A stretch of 64,000 bases of DNA from Hoeflea sp. IMCC20628 (GTDB taxonomy: Bacteria; Pseudomonadota; Alphaproteobacteria; Rhizobiales; Rhizobiaceae): NCBI RefSeq assembly GCF_001011155.1, contig NZ_CP011479.1, positions 3,862,501-3,926,500 of the forward strand, written 5' to 3'. Shown here in pieces: positions 43,808 to 54,500 of the stretch (positions are counted from its first letter, which is position 1; the number at the start of each line of letters is the position of its first letter). Made by a program: the position numbers and the translations under genes. The notes beneath the pieces were generated by a model. That model did not search any database and was not told where the DNA came from. It saw nothing but the letters and a program-made list of their open reading frames with translations.

Positions 43808-44872
43808 TCAGTGACCCCACGTCCTCCCCAGCAACGCCATCCAGTTCTTGCTGGCGATCTTTTCGATCAGCGCTTCGCTATATTGATGCTCGCGCATCTG
43901 ACCGATCAACGCCTGCACGCCCGTGACATCTCCAATCACATCAGGCAGTTCGGCGCCGTCGAAATCGGAACCGAAGCCGACGTGGTCCTCGCCCAACTTG
44001 TCGACCAGATGATCGAGGTGGCGCATGACCGGGTCCCAGCCGCAATCGGTTGCCTTGCGGCCGTCGTCGCGCAGGAACACGGTGGCGTAGTTGAGGCCGA
44101 CCATGCCGTTGCTCTCACGGATCAGGGCAAGCTGCCGATCGGTGAGGTTGCGGGTTGAAGGCGTGACCGCGTGGGCATTGGAATGGGTGGCGACCAGCGG
44201 CGCATCCGAGAGCCGGGCGACATCGTCAAAGCCCTTCTCGTTGAGATGCGACAGGTCGATCATGATCTTGAGCTCGTTGCAGGCCTTGACCAGTTGCTTG
44301 CCGGCTTCGGTCAGGCCCGGTCCTGTGTCGGGGTCGCCGGGAAAGCGGAACGGCACGCCGTGGCCGAACACCGTCGGGCGGCTCCATACCGGGCCGAGCG
44401 AGCGCAGCCCCATGGCGTGAAAGGCGTAGAGCGCGTCGAGATCCGGCCCGATCGCTTCGGCACCTTCCATGTGCATGATCGCGGCGATGGTGCCGTCGGC
44501 CATACAGGCGCGCAGATCGGCACTGGTGCGGCAGATCTTCAGCGCGCCTTTCGATGCCCGTTCCATCCACATCAGATGCGCTGCCATTTGCAGCGCTGTC
44601 GCCTGAGTTTCATCGGCATTCATCAGATCGGGCAAAGGCAGATCATAGGGCGGCGCGTCCATCATCGCCTGGTAATCGGGCGCATTTTCCTCATGCGGCG
44701 ATGGAATGTAGATGGCGAAAAAACCGCCGGCGAAACCGGCCTTTTGCATCCGCGGCAGGTCGAGGTGCCCCTCCTGACCCGCTTCAAGCCACATGGCTTC
44801 GCGGCGCTCGGGCTCGCGCAGCAATCGCAACAGAAAATCATTGTGGCCGTCGAAGAAAGGCATATTGGCCAT
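43808..44872 (-). CDS. Membrane dipeptidase (renal dipeptidase family, M19)
   Basis: The 354-residue zinc peptidase cleaves dipeptides, often with D-residues. Metal ligands are visible: FFDGHNDFL (HxD), the Glu in MHMEGAEAIG, ATHSNAH and the late GFGSDFDGAE. Despite the family name no signal peptide is present; it begins MANMPFFDGHND at ATG 44872. It lies 11 bases downstream of the dipeptide ABC transporter genes on the same strand, so imported dipeptides are probably its substrates. Confidence 0.93.
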   Translation of the reverse strand: MANMPFFDGHNDFLLRLLREPERREAMWLEAGQEGHLDLPRMQKAGFAGGFFAIYIPSPHEENAPDYQAMMDAPPYDLPLPDLMNADETQATALQMAAHLMWMERASKGALKICRTSADLRACMADGTIAAIMHMEGAEAIGPDLDALYAFHAMGLRSLGPVWSRPTVFGHGVPFRFPGDPDTGPGLTEAGKQLVKACNELKIMIDLSHLNEKGFDDVARLSDAPLVATHSNAHAVTPSTRNLTDRQLALIRESNGMVGLNYATVFLRDDGRKATDCGWDPVMRHLDHLVDKLGEDHVGFGSDFDGAELPDVIGDVTGVQALIGQMREHQYSEALIEKIASKNWMALLGRTWGH

Positions 44873-44883
44873 GGCTGGATCCT

Positions 44884-45654
44884 TCAGCGCTGAAGAGCGG
44901 GGTCGCGGGTAAAGCCCTCGCTCGCTGTCAGCAGGTTGCGTGTGTAGTCTTGTTTTGTGGCGTGGTTCTGAAGGTCGCTGCGGGTCAGGTGCTCGACCAC
45001 CCGGCCCTGCTGCATCACCATAAGCCGGTCGCACATATGCGACACGACAGCAAGGTCATGGCTGACCAGCACATAAGTCAGGCCGCGCTCGTCGCGCAGC
45101 CGGTCAAGCAGATTGAGCACTTCAGCCTGGATCGAGGCGTCCAATGCCGAGGTCGGCTCATCAAGCAGGATGATCTTGGGCTCCAGAATCAAAGCCCGTG
45201 CGATGGCGACACGCTGCCGCTGGCCACCGGACAACTGGTGCGGGTAGCGGAAGCGGAAACCCGATCCGAGGCCGACTTCATCCAGTGCCCGCGCGACACG
45301 TTTCTCGCGCTGGTCAAAGCCATGAATGGCAAGCGGTTCGGACAACACCCTGTCCACAGTATGGCGCGGGTGCAGCGAGGCGTAAGGATCCTGAAACACC
45401 ATCTGGACGCGGCGATAAAACGCCGGATCGCGCGGTGTGGATACGGGAGTTCCATCTATTGCAATGGTTCCGCCGGTGACGGGCGCCAGGCCACAAATCG
45501 CGCGCAACACCGTCGACTTGCCGGAACCGCTTTCGCCGACAATGCCGAAACTTTCCTCTTCGTCGACCGAAAATGACACCCCCCTGAGGGCGTGAACCAA
45601 TTGGCCGCTGTTTCCGAAGGTGACTTCAAGGTTTTCAATGTCGATGAACGCCAT
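44884..45654 (-). CDS. Dipeptide/oligopeptide ABC transporter ATP-binding protein (DppF-like)
   Basis: The 256-residue ATPase has Walker A GESGSGKST, Q-loop MVFQDPYASLHP, signature LSGGQRQRV, Walker B IILLDEPTSALD and switch VSHDL. ATG 45654 with GAGG 6 bases ahead starts 8 bases after the preceding stop; an in-frame ATG at 45675 would overlap it. It energises the two permeases with its partner at 45663. Order on the strand is binding protein, permease, permease, ATPase, ATPase, dipeptidase. Confidence 0.93.
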   Translation of the reverse strand: MAFIDIENLEVTFGNSGQLVHALRGVSFSVDEEESFGIVGESGSGKSTVLRAICGLAPVTGGTIAIDGTPVSTPRDPAFYRRVQMVFQDPYASLHPRHTVDRVLSEPLAIHGFDQREKRVARALDEVGLGSGFRFRYPHQLSGGQRQRVAIARALILEPKIILLDEPTSALDASIQAEVLNLLDRLRDERGLTYVLVSHDLAVVSHMCDRLMVMQQGRVVEHLTRSDLQNHATKQDYTRNLLTASEGFTRDPALQR

Positions 45655-45662
45655 TCCCGTCC

Positions 45663-46490
45663 TCAATCCAGCCATGCATCGTCGCGCGTCAGCACTGGCA
45701 GCGGACGGACATCACTTGAAATCTTTGGCAAGCAGTTGAGCAAGCCTCTTGTATAGGGGTGCTGCGCCTCATGCATTTTGCTTGCAGCAAGCTCTTCTAC
45801 CACCTGGCCCGCATACATGACCAGCACACGGTCACAGAAGGTCGAAACCAGCTTTAGATCATGGCTGATGAAAATCAGGCTCATGCCGCGCTCGGTGACG
45901 AGATTGTCGAGAATACGCAGCACCTCGATCTGCACGGTCACATCGAGTGCCGAGGTTGGCTCGTCAGCGATCAGCAGATCAGGTTCGGTGACCAGCATCA
46001 TGGCGATCATGGCGCGCTGGCCCATGCCGCCGGAGAGTTCATGCGGGTAGGCCGCCATCACCCGATCCGGATCACGGATCTGCACGGCTTCAAGCATGGC
46101 AATGGACTTGTCGCGCGCTTCCGACTTGCCGCCATGCAGCTTGACCGCCTCCATGATTTGCTTGCCGATGGTCATCACCGGATTGAGCGAGAATTTCGGA
46201 TCCTGCATCACCATCGACATGCGCGCACCACGCAAGCCTCGCCACTGCTTTGGTGTGGCGTTGCGCAGATCAATGCCGTCAAATTCCAGCCTGCCGGCGG
46301 TCGCAGTGCCGGTCACCGGCGTCAGTCCTAGAATGGCGCGGCCTGTCTGGGACTTGCCCGACCCGCTCTCGCCGACAATGCCGAGCCGCTCGCGGCCCAG
46401 CTCGAAGCTGACACCGCGCACCACTTCCACCGGCCCCTGGCGCGAAGGAAAGGAAATGCGCAAATTCTCGACCGACAGCAGTGAACTCAT
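45663..46490 (-). CDS. Dipeptide/oligopeptide ABC transporter ATP-binding protein (DppD-like)
   Basis: The 275-residue ATPase shows Walker A GESGSGKSQTG, Q-loop MVMQDPKFSLNP, signature LSGGMGQRA, Walker B LLIADEPTSALD and the C-terminal oligopeptide-transporter segment HPYTRGLLNCLP. Its ATG overlaps the upstream permease stop as ATGA. It forms a heterodimer with the DppF-like partner downstream. Confidence 0.93.
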   Translation of the reverse strand: MSSLLSVENLRISFPSRQGPVEVVRGVSFELGRERLGIVGESGSGKSQTGRAILGLTPVTGTATAGRLEFDGIDLRNATPKQWRGLRGARMSMVMQDPKFSLNPVMTIGKQIMEAVKLHGGKSEARDKSIAMLEAVQIRDPDRVMAAYPHELSGGMGQRAMIAMMLVTEPDLLIADEPTSALDVTVQIEVLRILDNLVTERGMSLIFISHDLKLVSTFCDRVLVMYAGQVVEELAASKMHEAQHPYTRGLLNCLPKISSDVRPLPVLTRDDAWLD

Positions 46491-47410
46491 TTCACCGCCT
46501 TCGGATCGAGCACGTCACGCAGACCATCGCCAAGCAGGTTGAAGCCAAGCGAGACCAGAAAAATTGCAGCGCCGGGCATGGTGGCGACCCACCAGTAATC
46601 AATGATGAAGCGGCGTCCGCCGGCAATCATGGCACCCCATTCAGGTTGCGGCGGCTGCGCGCCCAAACCGAGGAAACCCAGCCCGGCGGCCGTGAGGATA
46701 ATGCCGGCCATGTCGAGCGTCACCCGGATGATCACCGATGACAGGCAGAGCGGTGTGACATGCCCCCATATGATGCGCGCGGACGAGGCGCCCTGCAGGC
46801 GGATCGCGTCAATATGTTCGGCGTTGCGAATGGTCAGCGTTTCGGCGCGGGCCAGCCGGGCATAGGGCGGCCATGAGGTGATGGCGATGGCAATGATGGC
46901 GTTCTCGATCCCCGGCCCAAGGGCAGCGACAAAGGCCAGCGCCAGGATCAATCTGGGAAAAGCCAGGAAAATGTCGGTGATCCGCATCAGCACGACATCG
47001 AGCCAGCCACCGAAATAACCGGACGTGGTGCCGACCAGCAACCCGATCGGTGTCGCGATGATCGCCACCAGCGCCACCACCATGAGCGTCAACCGCGCGC
47101 CATGAACAACCCGGCTGAAGATGTCGCGGGCGAGGTCATCGGTGCCCATCCAATGGTCCATCGAAGGGGGCAGCAGCCGCGCTGTTCGCAAATCACCGCC
47201 AAGCACAGGATCATAAGGCGCGATCACATTGGCGAAGATGGCGACAAGTATCAGCAGCAGGACGATGCCCAGACCAACCATGCCGAGCCGGTTCCTGGTG
47301 AAGGCCAGCCAGGTTCGCCATATCTGTCCCAGACGCGCCTGATTGCGGGAACCGGGTTGTTCGGTCAGCAGCCACTCGGAGAGCCCCGTGGGCGGTGGGG
47401 TGGCTGTCAT
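46487..47410 (-). CDS. Dipeptide ABC transporter permease (DppC-like)
   Basis: The 307-residue inner-membrane protein has an N-terminal OppC-type segment, PYDPVLGGDLRTARLLPPS followed by HWMGTDDLARDIFSRVVHG, and about six transmembrane helices with the EAA-type loop EHIDAIRLQGASSARIIWGHV. ATG 47410 overlaps the DppB stop as ATGA; the longer open frame upstream runs into dppB and is not used. It pairs with the DppB-like permease. Confidence 0.93.
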   Translation of the reverse strand: MTATPPPTGLSEWLLTEQPGSRNQARLGQIWRTWLAFTRNRLGMVGLGIVLLLILVAIFANVIAPYDPVLGGDLRTARLLPPSMDHWMGTDDLARDIFSRVVHGARLTLMVVALVAIIATPIGLLVGTTSGYFGGWLDVVLMRITDIFLAFPRLILALAFVAALGPGIENAIIAIAITSWPPYARLARAETLTIRNAEHIDAIRLQGASSARIIWGHVTPLCLSSVIIRVTLDMAGIILTAAGLGFLGLGAQPPQPEWGAMIAGGRRFIIDYWWVATMPGAAIFLVSLGFNLLGDGLRDVLDPKAVK

Positions 47411-48471
47411 GAGCGCCTCCTGACCCGTGGATCGAGCAAGGTGTAGAGAAAATCGGACAACAGGTTGAGGCCGACAAAGATGATGCCGATCAGCAGAGTT
47501 CCGCCGAGCACGGCGTTCATGTCGGCGTTTTGCAGCGAATTGGTCAGGTATTGCCCGAGGCCGGGCCAGGCAAAAACAGTTTCGGTCAGCACCGAACCTT
47601 CGAGCAGCCCCGCATAGGACAGCGCGATCACCGTGACCAGTGGAACGGCAGCATTCCGGAGCGCATGCACCCAGATGATGCGCCATTCGGCCACGCCCTT
47701 GACCCGCGCGGTGACGACATATTCCTGCGCCAGCTCATTGAGCATGAAGCTGCGGGTCATGCGTGCGATGTAGGCCATGGAAAAATAACCCAGCAACGCC
47801 GCAGGCAAGGCTAAGTGGGACACTACGTTGCGAAATGCGCCCCACTGCCCCTGCATCGCGGTATCGATGAGAAACAGCCCGGTTTTCGGCGTGAATGCAT
47901 ATTCGTAGGAAATGTCGATGCGGCCGGGGCCGGCGACGAGGCCCCATTTGGCATAAAACAGCAAAAGCCCAAGCAGGCCGAGCCAGAAGATCGGCGCGGA
48001 GTAACCGACTAGGCCGAGTATCCGGACCACCTGGTCGACCAGCTTGCCTTGCCGGACAGCGGCCCAGACCCCTATCGGGATGCCGAACATGGTTCCGATG
48101 ACAATTCCGACGGTGGCAAGTTCCAGTGTGGCGGGAAATACCCGAATGAGGTCGTCGATGATGGGTTTCTTGGTCAGCAGGCTCTCGCCAAAATCACCGG
48201 TGACTGCCTTTTCGACATAGAGTCCAAATTGCACATAGAGCGGACGGTCAAGCCCCAGTTCTACAAACATCTTGTCATAGGTGGATTGCGATGCACGGTC
48301 GCCAACAACGGACAGAACCGGATCCACCGGGACGACCCGGCCGATCAGGAAGGTGACGATCAGCAACCCGAATATGGTGACGGCAACAGTTGCACTCAGC
48401 CGCAAGGCCTTGCCGAACAGAGCAGGAAGGGCGCTCGTGCGCCCTTCCGAAGAGACAGACAGGTCTGACAA
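47407..48471 (-). CDS. Dipeptide ABC transporter permease (DppB-like)
   Basis: The 354-residue membrane protein has about six helices, the LGLDRPLYVQFGLYV segment and the permease loop QEYVVTARVKGVAEWRIIWVH, as in DppB/OppB. Its N-terminal 20 residues are more polar than usual. It starts directly after the binding-protein gene, with which it forms an operon, and its end overlaps the DppC-like gene by four bases. Confidence 0.93.
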   Translation of the reverse strand: MSDLSVSSEGRTSALPALFGKALRLSATVAVTIFGLLIVTFLIGRVVPVDPVLSVVGDRASQSTYDKMFVELGLDRPLYVQFGLYVEKAVTGDFGESLLTKKPIIDDLIRVFPATLELATVGIVIGTMFGIPIGVWAAVRQGKLVDQVVRILGLVGYSAPIFWLGLLGLLLFYAKWGLVAGPGRIDISYEYAFTPKTGLFLIDTAMQGQWGAFRNVVSHLALPAALLGYFSMAYIARMTRSFMLNELAQEYVVTARVKGVAEWRIIWVHALRNAAVPLVTVIALSYAGLLEGSVLTETVFAWPGLGQYLTNSLQNADMNAVLGGTLLIGIIFVGLNLLSDFLYTLLDPRVRRRS

Positions 48472-50067
48472 TTACTTGGTCACCGCCTTGAACGAGTTGT
48501 CGTTGAACGACGGGCCAACGATGAAGCCCTCGACGTTCTTGCGGCGGGCCAGAACTTCAATCTCCTGGAACATGATGACAAACGGTGAAGTCTGCTGATG
48601 TTCAGTCTGGAGATCGACATACATCTGAGCGCGCTTCTTGGCGTCGCCTTCGAGAATCGCTGCGTCAGCCTTCAGGGTCATTTCCGGGATGTCCCAGGCA
48701 TTGCGCCAGGCCAGGGGCTTGGAAGCGGCATCGTCGGAGTTGTCCGGGTTGCGGGCAAAGGTATCGGCATTGGTGTGCGGATCCTGATAGTCTGGCCCCC
48801 AACGACCGATATAGATGTCGTGGTTGCGGGCGCGGTATTTGGTCAGCGTCTGCTGTCCATCGCCCGGGATCAGCTCCATCTTGATGCCGGCCAACGCCAT
48901 GGTCTGCTGGATAGTCTGACCCATAGCGGTGATTTCATTGGTGTTGCGGGTGTCCATGGTGACGGTGAAGCCGTCCGGCAGCCCCGCTTCAGCCAACAAT
49001 TCCTTGGCCTTTTCAACATTGAGCGAGAACGGAGTGTCTTCCAGAGCACCGAGGAAGCCGCGCGGCAGGAAGGCCTGATGCGGGATGACCTTGCCCTTCA
49101 TGATGGTGTCAGAGATTGTCGCATAGTCGATCAGGTATTTCATCGCCTGACGAACCTCAGGCTTGGCCAGGTTTTCGTTTTTCTGGTTGAGGCCGAGATA
49201 GTAGATCGAGCCCTTCACACCGCTCTCGATGACAATGTCGGCATTGGTCGACATTGCAGTGATTTCCTCGGCGCTGACATTGCGGGCTATATCGATATCA
49301 CCCTGCTCGAGCAGCAGCCGCTGGGTCGCGGTTTCAGGAATATGGCGGTAGATGGCGCGGGCCATTGGCGGAGCTTTGCCAGAGTAATTGTCGTTGCGTT
49401 CAAGCACAACAGCTTCGTTGGCGCGCCAATCGCGAATGGTGAAGGCGCCGGAACCGGCATAATTGGTCTTGAGCCAGTCGTAACCGAAATCGCCGTCAAC
49501 TTCGTGGCTCGTCACCACTTCCTTGTCAACGATGAAGCCCACCGTTGCGGTCAGGCAATAGAGCACCAGCGTCGGCGCATAGGGCTTGTCCATCTCGAAT
49601 TCGAAGGTCATGTCGCCGGTCTTGCGGATCATGGCGTCGACATTGTCGGCGTTGAAGCCGAACTGCGTGAGAATGAATGCCGGCGATTTGTCGAGCTTGA
49701 TGACTCGCTGCAGCGTGTAGACCGCATCTTCAGCGGTGATCGGATTGCCGGAGGCAAACTTCATGTCCGGACGGATGGTGAATGTGAAGGTTTTGCCGTC
49801 TTCGGAGACATCCCATTTCTCGGCAATAACACCGAAAATTTCGGACACGTCCTTGACGTTGTAGCCGACCAGCCCCTGGTAGGAGTTGCCGAGGATTTCC
49901 GACGCGCTGAATTCGAAGACTTCAGCCGGATCAAGCGTAATGATGTCGTCAATCGCCCAAGCTTGAATGAGTGTGTCAGCCGGTGTTTCGGCTTGCACCG
50001 TGACCGGTGAGAAGGCAGCTACTGTGCACATAAGCGCCACAGCCACGAATTTTTGAACGTGTTTCAC
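48472..50067 (-). CDS. Periplasmic peptide-binding protein of the ABC transporter (SBP family 5)
   Basis: The 531-residue protein has a clear Sec signal peptide (MKHVQKFVAVALMCTVAAF, cleavage after VQAE region) and family 5 binding-protein features: an early YQGLVGYN, KWDVSEDGKTFTFTIRPDMKF and a late GRWGPDYQDPHTNADTF. It captures di- or oligopeptides for the permeases that follow. It is the first gene of the operon; about 275 bases upstream to the YeiH gene should hold the promoter, but no clear match was seen. Confidence 0.94.
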   Translation of the reverse strand: MKHVQKFVAVALMCTVAAFSPVTVQAETPADTLIQAWAIDDIITLDPAEVFEFSASEILGNSYQGLVGYNVKDVSEIFGVIAEKWDVSEDGKTFTFTIRPDMKFASGNPITAEDAVYTLQRVIKLDKSPAFILTQFGFNADNVDAMIRKTGDMTFEFEMDKPYAPTLVLYCLTATVGFIVDKEVVTSHEVDGDFGYDWLKTNYAGSGAFTIRDWRANEAVVLERNDNYSGKAPPMARAIYRHIPETATQRLLLEQGDIDIARNVSAEEITAMSTNADIVIESGVKGSIYYLGLNQKNENLAKPEVRQAMKYLIDYATISDTIMKGKVIPHQAFLPRGFLGALEDTPFSLNVEKAKELLAEAGLPDGFTVTMDTRNTNEITAMGQTIQQTMALAGIKMELIPGDGQQTLTKYRARNHDIYIGRWGPDYQDPHTNADTFARNPDNSDDAASKPLAWRNAWDIPEMTLKADAAILEGDAKKRAQMYVDLQTEHQQTSPFVIMFQEIEVLARRKNVEGFIVGPSFNDNSFKAVTK

Positions 50068-50344
50068 GATACGGCTCCCAGTTATTATGTTCCCTATTGC
50101 GGACTCGCGGGCGCGGGATAATTGTCCCTTCTCACCCTACGTAATGTTCATTGAGGCCACAGCCCCAAGGGCCTGTCAAGCAGGCCTCGCTTTATGCTGA
50201 ATGATGATCGTCCTGCTATGCGGCCTTGGCCAAGCGCAAAAAGCCCGCAGTTCCGGCCTGCTTCCCGAATTCAGCCACATCACTCCGACAAATATTTTTA
50301 TGCCTAAAATTTATTGCGCCCGGAACCGTTCCCCGCATAGGTTG

Positions 50345-51349
50345 CTAGACGCCTGCAACTCCAGTCGAAATTGCGGCCCAGGCAAGCCCCAGCAGGAAAA
50401 TTGTTTCCAAGACGATAATGGCGACATGCCGCCAACCGAGATCAAGCATGGCCTTCATGTTGGTGCGTACGCCAAGTGCCGAAATCGCCACCACCAGCAA
50501 CCAGGAAGAGCCGTTGACGGCTGCTGCAGCGACGACTGCTGGAATGAGTCCCGTGCTGTTGGCGAGGGTTACGGCACCAAAGCCTATCACGAAAAGCGGC
50601 AGGCGCACCTGAGAAAATCCGCTGCCGCGTTGCATGGTGGAAAGCGCCACAATGATCAGCACCACAGGCAGCAAGGTGACGCGCAGCAATTTGACGATTG
50701 TCGCCATATCGCCGGCTTCGGTCGAAATCGAATAGCCCGCGCCCACCACTTGCGCCACATCATGCACCGTTGCGCCAATCAGAAAGCCGCTTTGTGCATC
50801 GCTCAGCCCGGCGAGACCGAAAAGCACCGGATAGATGATCATGGCAATGGTCGACAGAGTGGTGACTGCGACGACCGTAAAAAGCACATTGCGCTCGGTC
50901 TTGTCGTTGACTGGAATCACCGCCGCCAATGCCAGCGCCGCTGAAGCCCCGCAGATTGCCACCGCGCCACCGGTGAGGATCGCAAACCGCCAGCCGCGCG
51001 AAAACAGCTTTGCGCAAATGAAACCAAAACCGATGGTCAGAGCCATCAGTCCCGCAACCGTGACCAATCCGGAGGTTCCGATACCTGTGATATCGCCCAG
51101 GGTGATGCGCGCGCCGAGCAAGACGATCCCTAACCGCAGAAGTGACTTCGAGGCAAACACCACGCCTTCGGAAGTCCGCTCCTGGTCGGCCATGAAATTG
51201 AATGCCATGCCGATCAGAAGCGCAAACAGCATGACCGGTGCTGCGTAATGATCGGACAGGAACCGCGCCGCCACGGCTATGGTGATTGCCAGCAGCAGAC
51301 CGGGAAACAGGATGCGGGCACGCGCCTGTAAATCAGACAAGGAGGTCAT
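50345..51349 (-). CDS. YeiH-family putative sulfate exporter
   Basis: The 334-residue inner-membrane protein has about ten hydrophobic segments and the UPF0324/YeiH motifs LLRLGIVLLGARITLGDI, GASAALALAAVIP and IGATVHDVAQVVGAGYS. The family is annotated as sulfate exporters, but evidence for the substrate is thin; related TauZ-type proteins link to sulfonate catabolism. ATG 51349 or 51361 can serve as start. It is separated by about 245 bases from dnaE2 on the same strand. Confidence 0.88.
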   Translation of the reverse strand: MTSLSDLQARARILFPGLLLAITIAVAARFLSDHYAAPVMLFALLIGMAFNFMADQERTSEGVVFASKSLLRLGIVLLGARITLGDITGIGTSGLVTVAGLMALTIGFGFICAKLFSRGWRFAILTGGAVAICGASAALALAAVIPVNDKTERNVLFTVVAVTTLSTIAMIIYPVLFGLAGLSDAQSGFLIGATVHDVAQVVGAGYSISTEAGDMATIVKLLRVTLLPVVLIIVALSTMQRGSGFSQVRLPLFVIGFGAVTLANSTGLIPAVVAAAAVNGSSWLLVVAISALGVRTNMKAMLDLGWRHVAIIVLETIFLLGLAWAAISTGVAGV

Positions 51350-51594
51350 GTATACGGGCATCCCTGCACATGAATGGAGAACCGTTGCAACGTTCGTGCC
51401 GGGAACGGCGCAGCGGCCCGCCGGAGCCCGGGACCTGCCCCTGCCACCAGCGCAGCGCGGTCTCTCAGGCTGAACAATTTTTCCTGTTTCAAGTCAATCA
51501 TTTGCCATCTTTCCCGACGCATGCAGTCTTTGAGACTTCCCCGCCCTTTGGCCTTGATACATTTGGCTGCCTGTAGACGCAAACGGCCTCGCTG

Positions 51595-54500
51595 TCAGTG
51601 AAAGTTCCTTCCCTTCGGCAAGGCCCGACTTGCCGCCCTGGCGGTTGCCAGTTCCTCATAGTCCTGACGCAGTTCCGGCGCGTCACGGATCAGCTTGATG
51701 ATTTGCGCTGCGGGTTTGGTGCGCGCGCGCATGTCCTCGATCGGGCGGCGCACCTCGTCGGCATTGGCAAGCCCGCCCATCTCGCTCGCCATGTCGGAAA
51801 TCTGCGCCATCATCGGGGTCAGATCCTCGAGATATTCGGCCACCACATGAATGACGCCCTCCTCGTTCTGCAGCTTGCCGCGCACGCCGACGCAGCGGCT
51901 GCCGAGCACGATGGCACGGAATTTCTCGAACACTTTTGGCCAGACGATGATGTTGGCGACGCCGGTCTCATCCTCGATGGTCTCGAACACAACGCCCTTG
52001 GCCGAACCCGGCCGCTGCCGGACCAGTACGAGGCCCGAGACCTTGACCACCCTGCCGCTGCGGATGTCCTGCAGGTCCGAATTGGCCCGGCAGCCCTTGC
52101 CCGCAAGCCGCTCACGCAGGAACGACATCGGGTGCGCCTTGAGAGAAAATGACAGCGACTGGTAATCATTGATCACCTGCTCGCCCAGCGGCATCGGCGG
52201 CAAATCGACATCGGGTTCCTTTTGCAGATCCTGGGTGTCGACCAAGGCAAACAGCGGCAGCCGTTCGGCGCTCGAGAGCGGGTCGAGCGCCTTGACCGCC
52301 CACAGCGCATCACGGCGATCCAGACCGATCGAGCGGAAGCAATCAGCCTCGGCCAGCTGTTCGATCGAGCGGCGCGGCAGGCCGGAGCGCATCCACAGAT
52401 CACGGACGCTGTCATAGCCGCGGCCACGCCGGGCCATCAGTTGTTCAGCTTCGGCTTCGCCAAATCCCTTGACGTGCCGCAACCCCAGCCGCACCGCGTG
52501 GCTATGTTTCATGATGTTCTTCATCTCGCGATGCCGGGCTGACAGCGGCTGCAGGTCGGCATCCCGCTCCAGTGTACAGTCCTGGTCCGAGCAATTGATA
52601 TCAACCGGGCGGATCTCGACGCCATGCTCACGGGCGTCGCGGATGAGCTGCGCCGAGGCATAAAACCCCATCGGCTGAGAGTTGAGAATGGCAGCGCAGA
52701 AGACATCCGGATAATGGCATTTGAGCCAGCAGGAGACATAGACCAAGAGCGCGAAACTGGCGGCATGGCTTTCGGGAAAGCCATATTCGCCAAAGCCCTC
52801 GATCTGGCGGAAACAGTGCTCGGCGAAGGCGCGTTCATAGCCATTACCGACCATGCCCTCGACCATCTTGGTCTGAAACGAGCCGATGGTGCCGACCCGG
52901 CGGAAGGTGGCCATGGCGCGGCGCAGCTTGTCGGCCTCTCCGGGCGAGAAGCCGCCGGCAACGATGGCGATGTTCATCGCCTGCTCCTGAAACAGCGGCA
53001 CGCCGAGCGTCTTGCCGAGCACGGCGCGCAATTCCTCCTTGGGAAAACTGACCTGCTCCTTGCCCTGCCGGCGGCGCAGGTAAGGATGGACCATGTCGCC
53101 CTGAATCGGACCGGGCCGGACAATCGCCACCTCGATCACCAGATCGTAATAGCAGCGCGGCTTGAGGCGCGGCAGCATCGACATCTGCGCCCGGCTTTCG
53201 ATCTGAAACACACCGATGGTGTCGGCGCGGCAGATCATGTCATAGGTCGGGGTATCGTTGTCCGGCAGCGAGGCCAGGGTTTCGTGGCGGCCGTAATGGC
53301 TGTCCAGCAGGCCGAACGCCTTGCGGATGCAGGTCAGCATGCCGAGCGCCAGTACGTCGATCTTGAGCATGCCGAGGCTTTCGAGATCATCCTTATCCCA
53401 CTCGACAATGGTGCGGTCCTCCATCGCCGCATTCTCGATCGGGATCAGCGAAGAGAGCTTGTCCCGGGTGATGACGAAGCCACCGACATGCTGGGAAAGA
53501 TGGCGCGGAAAACCGACGATCTGGGAGGCAAGATCGAGCATCTGGGCCAGATGCTTATCAGTCGGATCAAGCCCGGCGCGGCGTGCATCCTCGGCGTCAA
53601 CCTCGCGCGACCAGCCACCCCATTTGGTGCCGGAAATCGCACTGATCGCATCATCGGAGAGGCCGAACACCTTGCCGACCTCGCGAATGGCGGAGCGGGC
53701 GCGGTAGGTGATGACGGTGGCGGCGAGCCCTGCCCGTTCGCGTCCGTATTTGGCATAGATGTACTGGATCACTTCCTCGCGCCGCTCATGCTCGAAATCG
53801 ACATCGATGTCGGGCGGCTCGTTGCGTTCCTCGGAGATGAAGCGCTCGAACAGAAGATCGACCTTGCCAGGATCGACCTCAGTGATCTCGAGGCAATAGC
53901 AGACGGCCGAATTGGCCGCCGAACCGCGGCCCTGACACAGTATTTTCTGCGAGCGAGCAAAGCGGACGATGTCATAGACGGTGAGAAAATAGGGCGCGTA
54001 ATCGAGCTTCTTGATCAGCTTGGTTTCATGCGCAATGGCCTTGAGCACCTTCTCGGGCGTGCCTTCGGGATAACGCTTCTTGAGGCCGATGGCGGTGAGC
54101 TTTTCGAGCGCCTCCTGCGAGGGCAGCGGATCGGGTCCGAGCTCTTCGAACATCGGAGCGTCAGGATATTGGTAGCGCAATTCATCCAGCGAAAAGCGGA
54201 TGCGCCTGAACAACGTGGCCGCTTGCGCCACTGCTGCCTCGAACCCCTTGAACAGATGCATCATGTCGATGTGCGAGCGCAAATGCCGTTCGGCATTGGC
54301 TTGCAGCCGGGTACCGACCGTGGCCAGCGTCTTTCCCTCGCGGATGCAGGTCAGCACATCTTGCAGCGGACGCCGCCCGGGCGCGTGATAGAGCACGTCG
54401 CCAATCGCCACCAGCGGCAGGCGATGCTTGCGCGCCAGCCGGACGAGCATCGCCATGTGACGCTGGTCCGCGCTGCCATGAGCCCGTGACAAGGCAAGAT

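Noticed and set aside
47411-47686. N-terminal extension of the DppC-like permease
   Set aside because: It runs through dppB in another frame and lacks family similarity; the ATGA overlap at 47410 is the natural start.
52624-54489. A 621-codon open frame antisense to dnaE2
   Set aside because: It mirrors a high-GC coding frame, has no recognisable domain or ribosome site, and dnaE2 is full length with all motifs. The same holds for the long antisense frames opposite pccB, dppA and SulP.
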